Assembly (NCBI GenBank): GCA_030631125.1
Contig: DAOVLS010000005.1
Location: 1-20,160 of the forward strand
Source: Planctomycetales bacterium
GTDB taxonomy: Bacteria > Planctomycetota > Phycisphaerae > SM23-33
Length of the DNA stretch: 20,160 nt
Direction: 5' to 3'
Positions 7,763 through 14,706 of the stretch are shown piece by piece. The notes under the pieces were generated by a model. That model had not been told where the DNA came from. It did not search any database and worked only from the letters and a program-made list of their open reading frames with translations. Both the position numbers and the translations under genes were made by a program. Positions within the stretch are counted from its first letter, which is position 1; each line of letters starts with the position of its first letter.

Positions 7763-7797
7763 AATTGCCGATTTCCAATTTTCAATTGCCAATTGAA
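7763..7797. repeat. Heptamer array between tRNA-Ile and tRNA-Ala (inverted orientation)
   Basis: Five phased 7-bp units (AATTGCC, GATTTCC, AATTTTC, AATTGCC, AATTGAA), the reverse-complement type of the array upstream of tRNA-Ile. With 7659-7670 and 7763-7774 as an exact 12-bp inverted repeat, tRNA-Ile could sit in the loop of a long stem in a precursor transcript. Confidence 0.8.
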
Positions 7798-7827
7798 CAA
7801 CAGGCGGCACGGCGTCCGATGATGTTC

Positions 7828-7855
7828 AAATTGGCAATCGGCAATTGGCAATTGA
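7828..7855. repeat. Heptamer array upstream of tRNA-Ala
   Basis: Four phased units (AAATTGG, CAATCGG, CAATTGG, CAATTGA) ending 3 nt before tRNA-Ala. 7836-7855 is an exact 20-bp copy of 7660-7679, which has the same placement relative to tRNA-Ile. Confidence 0.85.
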
Positions 7856-7858
7856 GAA

Positions 7859-7931
7859 GGGGACGTAGCTCAGTTGGGAGAGCGTCTGGTTTGCAACCAG
7901 AAGGTCGGCGGTTCAATTCCGCTCGTCTCCA
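7859..7931 (+). tRNA. tRNA-Ala (anticodon TGC), likely phage attachment target
   Basis: 73 nt. The acceptor stem GGGGACG pairs with CGTCTCC (one G-U). The anticodon stem TCTGG/CCAGA closes the loop TTTGCAA, giving anticodon TGC. The T arm is GGCGG-TTCAATT-CCGCT with a G-U at its base. Discriminator A; CCA is not encoded. An integrase gene begins 107 nt downstream in the same direction, as expected if the 3' half of this tRNA is the attB core restored on integration. The tRNA is intact here. Confidence 0.96.
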
Positions 7932-8009
7932 TTGATGTAATAACTGCCGAGGGCATAAGTTAGCTCACGTGCCGACGCCCGGCATGGCGGCCTTGAACGT
8001 CTGTGCAAG

Positions 8010-8025
8010 TCTGTACCTGTACAGA
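8010..8025. promoter_or_regulatory. Short palindrome ahead of the integrase start
   Basis: TCTGTAC-CT-GTACAGA is a 7-bp inverted repeat with a 2-nt centre, ending 13 nt before the integrase ATG. A partial direct copy (TCTGTGC, ten bases earlier) precedes it. It could be an operator or an mRNA hairpin controlling integrase; no binding factor can be named. Confidence 0.3.
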
Positions 8026-8038
8026 ACGGGAGATCGCT

Positions 8039-9205
8039 ATGCCTTCAAGAGTGCCTGCCTACCTTCGTCACAAATCAAAGAACCTGGCCTACGTCAATTT
8101 CTCCGGTCGAATCCTCTATCTCGGAAAATACGGCTCGCCCGAAAGCCGGAAAAAATACGCCCGCATGATCAGCGAATGGGTCGCCGGCGACGGACGCCCG
8201 CCCAGCCCGAATGGCGCGACAGTCGCCGACCTGTTCGCCGGTTTCTGGTCGCACGCGAAAAATCACTACGTCAAGGCTGGCCAGATCACCAGCGAACTAT
8301 CGAATTACAGGGCCGTCGGGCGGATACTCCTGGACCTTTACGACAATCTGCCGGTTGCCGATTTCGGACCGCGACAACTGAAAGCCTGCCGGGAAGTTAT
8401 GATCGGCCTGGGCTGGCGCCGAAAGTCAATCAATAATCAAGTTGGCCGGATCAGGACTATCTTCAAGTGGGGATGCGCTGAGGAAATCGTCCCGGCGGGT
8501 CGGCTCGAATCGCTCAAGGCCGTCAGCGGCCTGCGGGTCGGACGGCCTGGCGTCCGTGAGTCCGAACCCGTCCGCCCCGTTCCGCCCGAACACATTCGAC
8601 AGATCATGCCCGCACTTCCGCCGATAGTCCGGGCGATGGTTCACATCCAGAAATTCACAGGGATGAGGTCCGGCGAATTGGTCGCCATGAAGCCCGGCCT
8701 GATCGACCGGACCGGTAAGGTCTGGCTTTACAACGCACCGTCCAAGACCGAACATCACGGCTATGACCGGCTTGTCGAGATCGGACCGCGGGCACAGAAA
8801 ATCCTCAGACCGCTGATCGACGCGACCGGCGACGGCGAATACATCTTCCGGCCAGCCGAAGCCTACGACTGGCACGCCGCTCGCCGCCACGCCGGAAGAA
8901 AAACGCCGCTGGGTCAGGGCAACCGGCCCGGCCGGTCCAACTATCGGCGAAAACACAGACGGAAGATTGCCGACGCCTTCACGCCGAATACCTACCGACA
9001 GGCAATCGTGCGGGCCTGCCTGAAGGTCGGCGTTCTGCTCTGGCATCCGCATCAACTCCGGCACAACGCCGCGACGAAGATTAACACCGATTACGGGATC
9101 GAGGCGGTCCGCGTGGTCCTGGGCCACGCGACGCTGAAAATGGCAGAGCATTACGCCGAGCGAAATCACGCACTTGCCCGGCGTGTGGCGTTGGAGGTGG
9201 GTTGA
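8039..9205 (+). CDS. int: Phage tyrosine recombinase (integrase)
   Basis: This 388-aa site-specific recombinase catalyses integration and excision at att sites. The C-terminal catalytic domain is complete: R210 (FTGMRSGEL), beta-hairpin Lys K236 (PSKTEHH), H338 and R341 (HPHQLRH), H363 (LGHATLKMAEHY) and nucleophile Y372. The N-terminal region has the arm-binding type start (YVNFSGRILYLGKYGSPESR) and a core-binding SAM-like helical part (about 60-170). Residues 281-311 form an unusually basic insert between catalytic strands. ATG 8039 is preferred over the in-frame ATG 8003 because GGGAG at 8028-8032 lies 6 nt ahead. It points away from tRNA-Ala, and its stop is only 3 nt from the stop of the facing tail operon. 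Confidence 0.95.
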   Translation: MPSRVPAYLRHKSKNLAYVNFSGRILYLGKYGSPESRKKYARMISEWVAGDGRPPSPNGATVADLFAGFWSHAKNHYVKAGQITSELSNYRAVGRILLDLYDNLPVADFGPRQLKACREVMIGLGWRRKSINNQVGRIRTIFKWGCAEEIVPAGRLESLKAVSGLRVGRPGVRESEPVRPVPPEHIRQIMPALPPIVRAMVHIQKFTGMRSGELVAMKPGLIDRTGKVWLYNAPSKTEHHGYDRLVEIGPRAQKILRPLIDATGDGEYIFRPAEAYDWHAARRHAGRKTPLGQGNRPGRSNYRRKHRRKIADAFTPNTYRQAIVRACLKVGVLLWHPHQLRHNAATKINTDYGIEAVRVVLGHATLKMAEHYAERNHALARRVALEVG

Positions 9206-9208
9206 CAG

Positions 9209-9409
9209 TCAGGGACTTGGGACTAGGGTCTTGGGATTAGTTCCACGAAATCCCCAGGGCTTCCCGTGCGGGTATTCAAAATCAACCGGGCCATCGGTCG
9301 GACCGAACGTTTTCAGGACGCTACGCCGCCAGGCCCGCCCGCCTGTGAAGTCCCGGCATGTCCGGCAGTGAACACCGCTTCGGCAGTGATTTGTCTTGAA
9401 AAAATTCAT
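9209..9409 (-). CDS. Small Cys-rich phage protein, last gene of the tail operon
   Basis: 66 aa, with NHCRSGVHCRTCRDFTGGRA near the start, then WRRS, and FEYPHGKPWG near residue 44-53. C9, C15 and C18 with nearby His residues suggest a metal-binding knuckle. I recall similar small proteins (HCRTCR..GRAWR ... PHG.PWG) as uncharacterised genes in planctomycete phages. The start at 9409 is fixed by a 4-nt ATGA overlap with the upstream gene. An ATG at 9439 would only extend it into that gene. The last nine residues (NPKTLVPSP) are encoded entirely by the heptamer array 9212-9239, so the original C-terminus may have been shorter. It faces integrase tail to tail with a 3-nt gap. Function unknown; perhaps a minor tail or regulatory protein. 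Confidence 0.7.
   Translation of the reverse strand: MNFFKTNHCRSGVHCRTCRDFTGGRAWRRSVLKTFGPTDGPVDFEYPHGKPWGFRGTNPKTLVPSP
9212..9239. repeat. Heptamer array of the GGGACTT type inside the end of the 66-aa gene
   Basis: Four phased 7-bp units: GGGACTT, GGGACTA, GGGTCTT, GGGATTA. It lies between the integrase stop and the conserved part of the small Cys-rich gene and encodes the C-terminal residues of the latter. Confidence 0.7.
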
Positions 9410-9873
9410 AGTGACACATTCGCCGTACAACCCGTACAATTAATCCCCATGGAGACACCAGGTAGTGTAAACGAACCCTCTAACTTTCCGGTGGTTTTAT
9501 TACATGAAACACCGGTAATTGTCCCGTAAAACATTGTATAAGACCAGGTTGCCTTATAAATTCTTCCTGTCCATGTCGAACCATTATATAAAATTTCCAC
9601 ATAAAACCACCCCCCAAGACCGTCACTCAATCTCCATACCCAGCGACACTGGCCAAGCCCCGGCGAGTTAAGATAAAAATTGGACCAAGAATATGTCCCA
9701 TCTGCATCATAACACCCACTAAAACAGGTTCCCGTGATAGAAACGACAGGACTATCCTGTGTGCCGACACAATCGCTGCATGGGGCATCACAGCAGCAGT
9801 CGTCGTCTGTGGCGGTCTTGCCATCGACGATGAGGCGTTTGCCTTCGTAGAAATGTGTTCGCCCGTCGGCCAT
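9406..9873 (-). CDS. Cys-rich phage tail-tip-associated protein of unknown function
   Basis: 155 aa. It starts MADGRTHFYEGKRLIVDG, followed by a Cys cluster at 26-35 (DDDCCCDAPCSDC) and six more Cys, ending NCTGCTANVSL: 11 Cys in total. The C-terminal two thirds is rich in Gly, Trp, Tyr and Thr, and probably a beta-rich domain. The start is fixed by TGATG coupling to the stop of the large upstream protein, and its stop overlaps the next start (ATGA). The DNA for the C-terminal part (about 9410-9720) is visibly more AT-rich than its neighbours, as if this domain was acquired separately. No signal peptide is seen. Position after the hub/fibre genes suggests an accessory tail-tip or adhesion role, which is inference. 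Confidence 0.75.
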   Translation of the reverse strand: MADGRTHFYEGKRLIVDGKTATDDDCCCDAPCSDCVGTQDSPVVSITGTCFSGCYDADGTYSWSNFYLNSPGLGQCRWVWRLSDGLGGWFYVEILYNGSTWTGRIYKATWSYTMFYGTITGVSCNKTTGKLEGSFTLPGVSMGINCTGCTANVSL

Positions 9874-12227
9874 CAGCAGGCGGTGTCCTTGTCGATCTCG
9901 CCGTAGGCAACCAGCAGGTGCAGATCGCCGTTGGAATCGTAGCAGGCTTCCCCGTAGCGGCTGGTAGCCGTTGCAGGGGCCGTCCTGGTCTCGCCTGCGT
10001 ACCAATACTCGACGTAATGGTATCGAGGCCGCTCCGGCGTCATTCCCGTCGCCAGGTCGCCGGCGTTGTTCTTTCGCAGCGTGGTCGCGTCGTCGAGGGC
10101 CTTGACTGTATAGGTGTAGGTACACTCGGCCGTCTTGCTCCCGGCGACTCCGCCGTCTTGGGTAACCAGGACGGCGAAAGGTGTCTCCGGCAGCGGGCCG
10201 GGGTTCGCTCCGTCGGCCACGGCGAGGTTCCCGGCCTTGTCGCGGCGGCCCGGAGCCAGCATAGCCGAAGGCCTCGGACCGGCAGAACCCGGCCCGGCAA
10301 GCCCCGCGACCGCCACGAAATCCAGATCGGCGAAGTCGGTCTGAATGGTGGTCGTGCCCTCGGCTGCGTTCCAGACGATCCGGCTTATGGGCGTGTTGAC
10401 CTTGTAATTGTCCAGGGCGCGGCCCTGAAGGTCGGTGATAAAATCGCCGGGGTTGAAATCAAATACCAGCGTCGAATAGGAGACGGTGACGGCGCGGCGG
10501 GGCTTCTCGTACCAGGCGGCCGCCAGGGCCGCGACGATGGCGAGTTTGTCGCGGTCGTGCCGTAGCGTCGTCGGGCCGGATGTTACAAGGGCGCCGCTGG
10601 CGTCGATGTCGGTAACTGTGTCGGCCAATTGATACCAGCATTCGGCGTCCGGGACGCGGATCAGGAGCGTTCTGGTAAAGTCCAGGCCGCCATTGTCTAT
10701 TTCGGTAATGACGGAGAAAATCTCGCTGGATGTCCACGCGACGGTAGCGGTTATTTCCTCGTAGTCGAAAACGGCCGGGAAGCGGCTTGCCGCAGCCCCT
10801 GCGAAGTGGCCGTCGGCCATGTAGTGGCCGTACTTTCCCGTCAGACGGAAACCCATCTCGCCGTCCAGCATCACCAGGCCCATCCCGGCGGCCGGGGCGT
10901 TCCGCACCAGCGGGCGGGTGACGGGGGCGTAGATCGTCGAGCCCTTGTATTTTCCCTTGATCAGGATCAGCGGCGGGCGGAACTCGACCGGCCCGTCAGA
11001 ATCGTCGGCATTTTTGGCCAGCGGGAGGTGTCGAAGCAGGCCTTTGCCGAGGTAAAACTGTGTCGGGGGATTCTCCGCGTCGATCTGGCCGTCGGCGGTG
11101 ATCGACGGGCCGTCCGGCAGGTTGTCCGTATCGGCAAGGAACGCACGATAGACGTTCGAGTATTCCTCTTTCGTCCGGGCAAGGTCGTCGGCGGCCTTGT
11201 AAGTCGTCTCGATAGTCGAACCCCAACCTGTCTTGAGCGTTGATTCGGCGAATTTCAATGTCCCGCAGAGGATCACCGGCTCGCCCTGTACCACGATCCG
11301 GTCGTACTGGTGCTCGGCGTCCTCTCGCAGGATAAGTTCGGTTATCGCGTCGGCGTCGGCGTCAAGGCTGGTCTGTGTGCTGCTCGCCGGGGCGATCTCG
11401 ACGCCGCCGGCGGAGACCTTCTCACCGAAGCATGAACCGATCCGAAGGATTACGGTTCCATCCAGCGAGTGCACATCGACCATACAATGATGGCCGCGGC
11501 GACGATCAACCACGGCGAGAATCCCGCTCCATACGTCGGCGGGGGCCGGAAAGACCTGTTTGATCAGGTCGAGATTATCCGTCTGGCCGGTCGCCGTGAT
11601 CGCCAGCGACGCAGGGGCGAACCACGTTAGTAGGTACTCTACGATGTCCCGGCCGGTCCAGATTTTGTTATTGCCAGCATCATCGGTAAAGACGTAGGAC
11701 GAAAGTCCGTTGGCCGGGTTTTCGCCCTTCATAATCGAGCGATTGCCGAGGATTGGATTGCCAGCCGTGCTGACGAGATTGAAGGGAAGGACCTCGTCGA
11801 TTTTTTTCTCATTCAGGACGATTGACCCATCGACAGCCGAACGGGCAAGGAGAAATTCCAGGCTCCGAGCGCCGAGAGTCTGGTCGCCGACTGGATCGGC
11901 CGTGTCCGAGCCGCCGATGCTGTCCGGGTCGGAAGTTATAACGCCGTGCCAGACGGCCTGAGGCTCGTCGTCCTCGCCCTCGTCGATCCTGGGCGGCCTG
12001 CAGATGCGGCAGAACGTCCCCAGGGGCTGGGAAATGAACTCATAGGTGTCGTAGGTCCCCAGGCCGTCGTCGATGGAGCCGTAGGACCATCGCAGCGTCG
12101 CAGTCGATACGGCCGACACCGGCCAGTCGATCCGGTCAACCTCCAGGTAGGGGATCGTTTCCCACGGATCGGACCAGCCGAGGCGTGTCTGGACGAACAG
12201 TTGCGGGATGGTAATTTGATCGGTCAT
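9873..12227 (-). CDS. Large tail-tip/baseplate hub candidate
   Basis: 784 aa, the largest protein in the operon. The N-terminus (TIPQLFVQTRLGWSDPWETI, then VWHGVITSD near residue 90) looks like the first domain of a tail hub protein. A mid part contains VVDRRRGHHCMVDV and VVQGEPVILCGTL. From about 600 come FDFNPGDFITDLQGRALDNY and strand-rich text, the pattern seen in phage tail tip proteins. A Gly/Pro/Ala linker near 680-700 leads to a C-terminal domain (TVKALDDATTLRKNNAGD ...). I assign it as tail tip/hub by size, pattern and position after the tape measure, not by a decisive motif. ATG 12227 has no clear Shine-Dalgarno; it is preceded by the heptamer-derived leader AAATTGAAAG. The stop is coupled to the 155-aa gene. 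Confidence 0.6.
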   Translation of the reverse strand: MTDQITIPQLFVQTRLGWSDPWETIPYLEVDRIDWPVSAVSTATLRWSYGSIDDGLGTYDTYEFISQPLGTFCRICRPPRIDEGEDDEPQAVWHGVITSDPDSIGGSDTADPVGDQTLGARSLEFLLARSAVDGSIVLNEKKIDEVLPFNLVSTAGNPILGNRSIMKGENPANGLSSYVFTDDAGNNKIWTGRDIVEYLLTWFAPASLAITATGQTDNLDLIKQVFPAPADVWSGILAVVDRRRGHHCMVDVHSLDGTVILRIGSCFGEKVSAGGVEIAPASSTQTSLDADADAITELILREDAEHQYDRIVVQGEPVILCGTLKFAESTLKTGWGSTIETTYKAADDLARTKEEYSNVYRAFLADTDNLPDGPSITADGQIDAENPPTQFYLGKGLLRHLPLAKNADDSDGPVEFRPPLILIKGKYKGSTIYAPVTRPLVRNAPAAGMGLVMLDGEMGFRLTGKYGHYMADGHFAGAAASRFPAVFDYEEITATVAWTSSEIFSVITEIDNGGLDFTRTLLIRVPDAECWYQLADTVTDIDASGALVTSGPTTLRHDRDKLAIVAALAAAWYEKPRRAVTVSYSTLVFDFNPGDFITDLQGRALDNYKVNTPISRIVWNAAEGTTTIQTDFADLDFVAVAGLAGPGSAGPRPSAMLAPGRRDKAGNLAVADGANPGPLPETPFAVLVTQDGGVAGSKTAECTYTYTVKALDDATTLRKNNAGDLATGMTPERPRYHYVEYWYAGETRTAPATATSRYGEACYDSNGDLHLLVAYGEIDKDTAC

Positions 12228-12231
12228 CTTT

Positions 12232-12273
12232 CAATTTCCAATTGCCAATTGACAATTGCCAATTGGCAATTGT
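12232..12273. repeat. Six-unit CAATTGN heptamer array in a tail-operon junction
   Basis: Six perfectly phased 7-bp units (first CAATTTC, then CAATTG followed by C, A, C, G and T) fill the whole 45-nt gap between two tail genes except for 4 nt. The last base is part of the upstream gene's stop codon. Confidence 0.9.
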
Positions 12274-12884
12274 CATGCCTGCGCGGCCTCCAGGTAGCCG
12301 ACGGCGGCGGGTCCTACGGAGTCGGCAACGATCTTCAGGCGGATTTCAGCCCCGCCGACGGATTGGGTGGTAATCGCCCGGACGGCCAGTTCGACCGTCT
12401 CGTCGTGATCGAAGGTATCATCGAGTCGGCAGTCCCTGCGAATCGTATCGCCGTTGACGACGACGCTTGCCGCCCCGTCGATATTGAGCGGATTGTCCCA
12501 GTCGGCGGTCCCGGCGGTAACGCGGGCGACCTGGACGCCGACGGCGTCGTCAAACCGGCTCGATGCAGGGGCGTCGTACCGGAAGGAAAGGTCGATCTTC
12601 CCGGCGGCCGCGGCTTCGGCGACGGCCCAGATGAGTTTCGGCGGCGGCGGATGGATCAGGTTGCCGGCAGCGTCGACCATCACGCGGACGATCGCCGCGA
12701 CGCCGGTTTCCTCGACGCCGCTGTCGGACACCGCCCGGATGCCGTAGTAATATTCCACGCCCGGCGTGTGGCCCAAGCCGACGAGGTCTATTGTGCCCGT
12801 GCCCGCCGGGGCGGTTCCGACAGGCGTCGTCCAGTCGATTGAATCGACTCCGCCGACGCCGAGATATATTCTATATACTCCCAC
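12273..12884 (-). CDS. FN3-like phage tail protein
   Basis: 203 aa. TIDLVGLGHTPGVEYYYGIR (31-50) followed by AVSDSGVEETG is the typical end of a fibronectin type III domain (the L.PGT.Y.Y.V.A.D..G pattern). A second strand-rich part (about 85-195) follows a Pro stretch (IHPPPPKLIW). Such proteins decorate tail tips or fibres and may bind host surface sugars. The start is GTG at 12884, directly after the TAA of the spike gene, with AGGTG 6 nt upstream. Its stop touches the heptamer array. It belongs to the spike-FN3-hub block of the operon. Confidence 0.65.
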   Translation of the reverse strand: MGVYRIYLGVGGVDSIDWTTPVGTAPAGTGTIDLVGLGHTPGVEYYYGIRAVSDSGVEETGVAAIVRVMVDAAGNLIHPPPPKLIWAVAEAAAAGKIDLSFRYDAPASSRFDDAVGVQVARVTAGTADWDNPLNIDGAASVVVNGDTIRRDCRLDDTFDHDETVELAVRAITTQSVGGAEIRLKIVADSVGPAAVGYLEAAQA

Positions 12885-14705
12885 TTAATTCACCTGCCAC
12901 GACCGTTCCGGGTGCGTTACCGGCCCGATGGACGGCGTGCCGAATCTCGGCGTCCAGTTGATGTCGTATTCCAGTTCGCTCCCGATGTCGCCGGCTACCA
13001 GGCCACCGGCTTGATACAACGGCGATTCAGCCGACGGCGCGCCTCCGGGCGGCGGGAAGAACGCCAACGTAACTTTCCCCGCGTCGTTGGCATAATCAGA
13101 TGCCCTCTGCCGGAAATAAGCGTTATTCTTGATGTCGTTCGCAGTAACGTTCATATTGGTCAGATACCCGTTGGCTCGCTCACAGGCAAAAATAGTGTTT
13201 GCAAACAAAGAGGTAGCCGTAAAGCCGGGAGTGCCCCACGTGAGTGTTGCCCCGTAACGCCCCTGAATCGCAAAGTGGCAGTTGATAAACTTACAAGTGA
13301 TACTCTTCATGATCTGTCGCGTTTTACTGACATCATCCCTGAAATCCCACAGACAGTTGACGTAACCGAAGCAGTCGCAGAGGTTCAGGGCGTTGGGGGC
13401 CGTGTCGTCTATCCGGTAACGATAGACGGCGTTCATCATCAGAAAATCGCCGTGCCTCGGCGAATTGTAAGTAGCGTGGGCCAACTCCGGCACGTCCATC
13501 GTGTAATTGACGCACCACTGCCGAATCGCCGCCCAATCCGTCCGGCTGCCGTAGCCATGAGTGGCCTGAAGTTGACAGTCCCCCTTTCCCCAGGTCGCGT
13601 TAGGATAGCCTCGGTCGGTCATGTGCGTGGTCGTGCAGTCGAATGCGACAGCCAGGGCGGGCTTATTTGGCGCGGCGGAAGCGTGAACGTTCAGGATAGA
13701 CCCTTCGGACAGGCCCGACAGTACGCCGTCGTGTCGAGGCAGCGAGCCGAACGTCTGGACGCAGTTGTGGAAGATAACCTCGTGGTCGCCGCTGCCGTTG
13801 TAGCCGGTGAACACCGCACCCAGCGAATAGCCGGCGACGCAATCGACCACCGTACAGAAGCCGCCGACGCCCCCAACACCGAAAAAGATGATGCTGTGGT
13901 TGCCGGAATAGTACGATTCGCATCCGACGATTACGCTGGATTCCGTCGCGGCCTGTCCGGCGCGAATCGCGTAGTCGGCGGCGTCCTGTTCGGATGCCGT
14001 GCAGCCGAAGCCGTCAACGCGAAGATTTTCAATACGGATGTTATCGCCGGTGAAGGCGATCCCGTCGCAGGCCGTCGCGCTATTGTACTCATAGTCGTTA
14101 TTGTTCGGATCAACACCGGACCCTGCGTTGATGTGGATTGTCCCGCCGTCGGCTGCTTCCCACCACCAACTCACCGCGTTGGCGGCGACGTTTGCCGCCG
14201 AGTTCTGGTAACTGTAAGCATCGAGCCGGTCGGCTTCGTCGCGTATCCAGCCCGGCTGCGTCTGGCCGATGGCCTTGTAATGATCGCCCGCCACCTGCGT
14301 CCAGTTCGCGCCGCCGGACGCTATCGTGCTCGCAAAGTTGGCGAGCAGCGGCTTGTCGCCGTGGTCGGTAGTGCCGTAATCGTCGACCGTGATATAACTC
14401 TTGGTCAAAGCGAGACCGGCGGCTTCGTTCCACACCTCGCCCCGCTTGAACCGCAGGCGCAGGCCACCGGCGACCTGACTCCATCCGTCGTGAGTGGTCT
14501 GGGCCTTGGCGATGGTTTTCCACGGCGTACCTTCCGAGCCGTCGCCGGTTCCGTCGTCGCCAGCCTGTGAGAAGTAGTAGGTGGTATCGCGGGCGAGCGG
14601 AACCTCGTCCAGGCGGTATTTCAGCAGCAGGAAGTACCAACGTAGCCAGGCCGAGGTGGCGGGATGGGGCGGATTGCCGACGGCAGTGCCATATACGACT
14701 GACAT
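12885..14705 (-). CDS. Right-handed beta-helix tail spike / receptor-binding protein
   Basis: 606 aa. A short N-terminal region (1-38) may attach to the tail. DTTYYFSQAGDDGTGDGSEG at 40-59 followed by TPWKTIAKAQ is the classic entry motif of parallel beta-helix proteins (yVs..GnD...GT...PwkTi..A). A long run of short strands follows: ITVDDYG, IAFTGDNIRIENLRVDGFG, SVIVGCESYYSGN, CTVVDCVAGYS, CKFINCHFAIQG. This is the pectate-lyase-like fold used by phage spikes to bind or cleave surface polysaccharide. No catalytic triad can be assigned from the sequence alone. GGAGG about 10 nt ahead supports ATG 14705. Only 1 nt separates it from the fibre stop, and it abuts the FN3 gene. It is the probable host-range determinant. 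Confidence 0.8.
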   Translation of the reverse strand: MSVVYGTAVGNPPHPATSAWLRWYFLLLKYRLDEVPLARDTTYYFSQAGDDGTGDGSEGTPWKTIAKAQTTHDGWSQVAGGLRLRFKRGEVWNEAAGLALTKSYITVDDYGTTDHGDKPLLANFASTIASGGANWTQVAGDHYKAIGQTQPGWIRDEADRLDAYSYQNSAANVAANAVSWWWEAADGGTIHINAGSGVDPNNNDYEYNSATACDGIAFTGDNIRIENLRVDGFGCTASEQDAADYAIRAGQAATESSVIVGCESYYSGNHSIIFFGVGGVGGFCTVVDCVAGYSLGAVFTGYNGSGDHEVIFHNCVQTFGSLPRHDGVLSGLSEGSILNVHASAAPNKPALAVAFDCTTTHMTDRGYPNATWGKGDCQLQATHGYGSRTDWAAIRQWCVNYTMDVPELAHATYNSPRHGDFLMMNAVYRYRIDDTAPNALNLCDCFGYVNCLWDFRDDVSKTRQIMKSITCKFINCHFAIQGRYGATLTWGTPGFTATSLFANTIFACERANGYLTNMNVTANDIKNNAYFRQRASDYANDAGKVTLAFFPPPGGAPSAESPLYQAGGLVAGDIGSELEYDINWTPRFGTPSIGPVTHPERSWQVN

Positions 14706-14706
14706 A

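Noticed and set aside
7645..7855. CRISPR-like array around the tRNAs
   Set aside because: Units are 7 bp, contiguous and without spacers; no cas genes are in the window.
8003..8038. Longer integrase start at ATG 8003
   Set aside because: The added 12 residues are Cys-rich and atypical, and the GGGAG ribosome site fits ATG 8039.
9406..9873. Target gene of a diversity-generating retroelement
   Set aside because: No reverse transcriptase and no near-identical template repeat is seen in the window.
10040..10300. Short Arg/Pro-rich minus-strand ORFs inside the hub gene
   Set aside because: They lie in another frame of a clear coding sequence and have no start context.
9855..10565. Plus-strand ORF of 236 aa and other long plus-strand ORFs in 9855-17135 (for example 12912-14570)
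   Set aside because: They are antisense shadows of GC-rich minus-strand tail genes: Arg/Gly/Val-rich, no domain pattern, no ribosome site.
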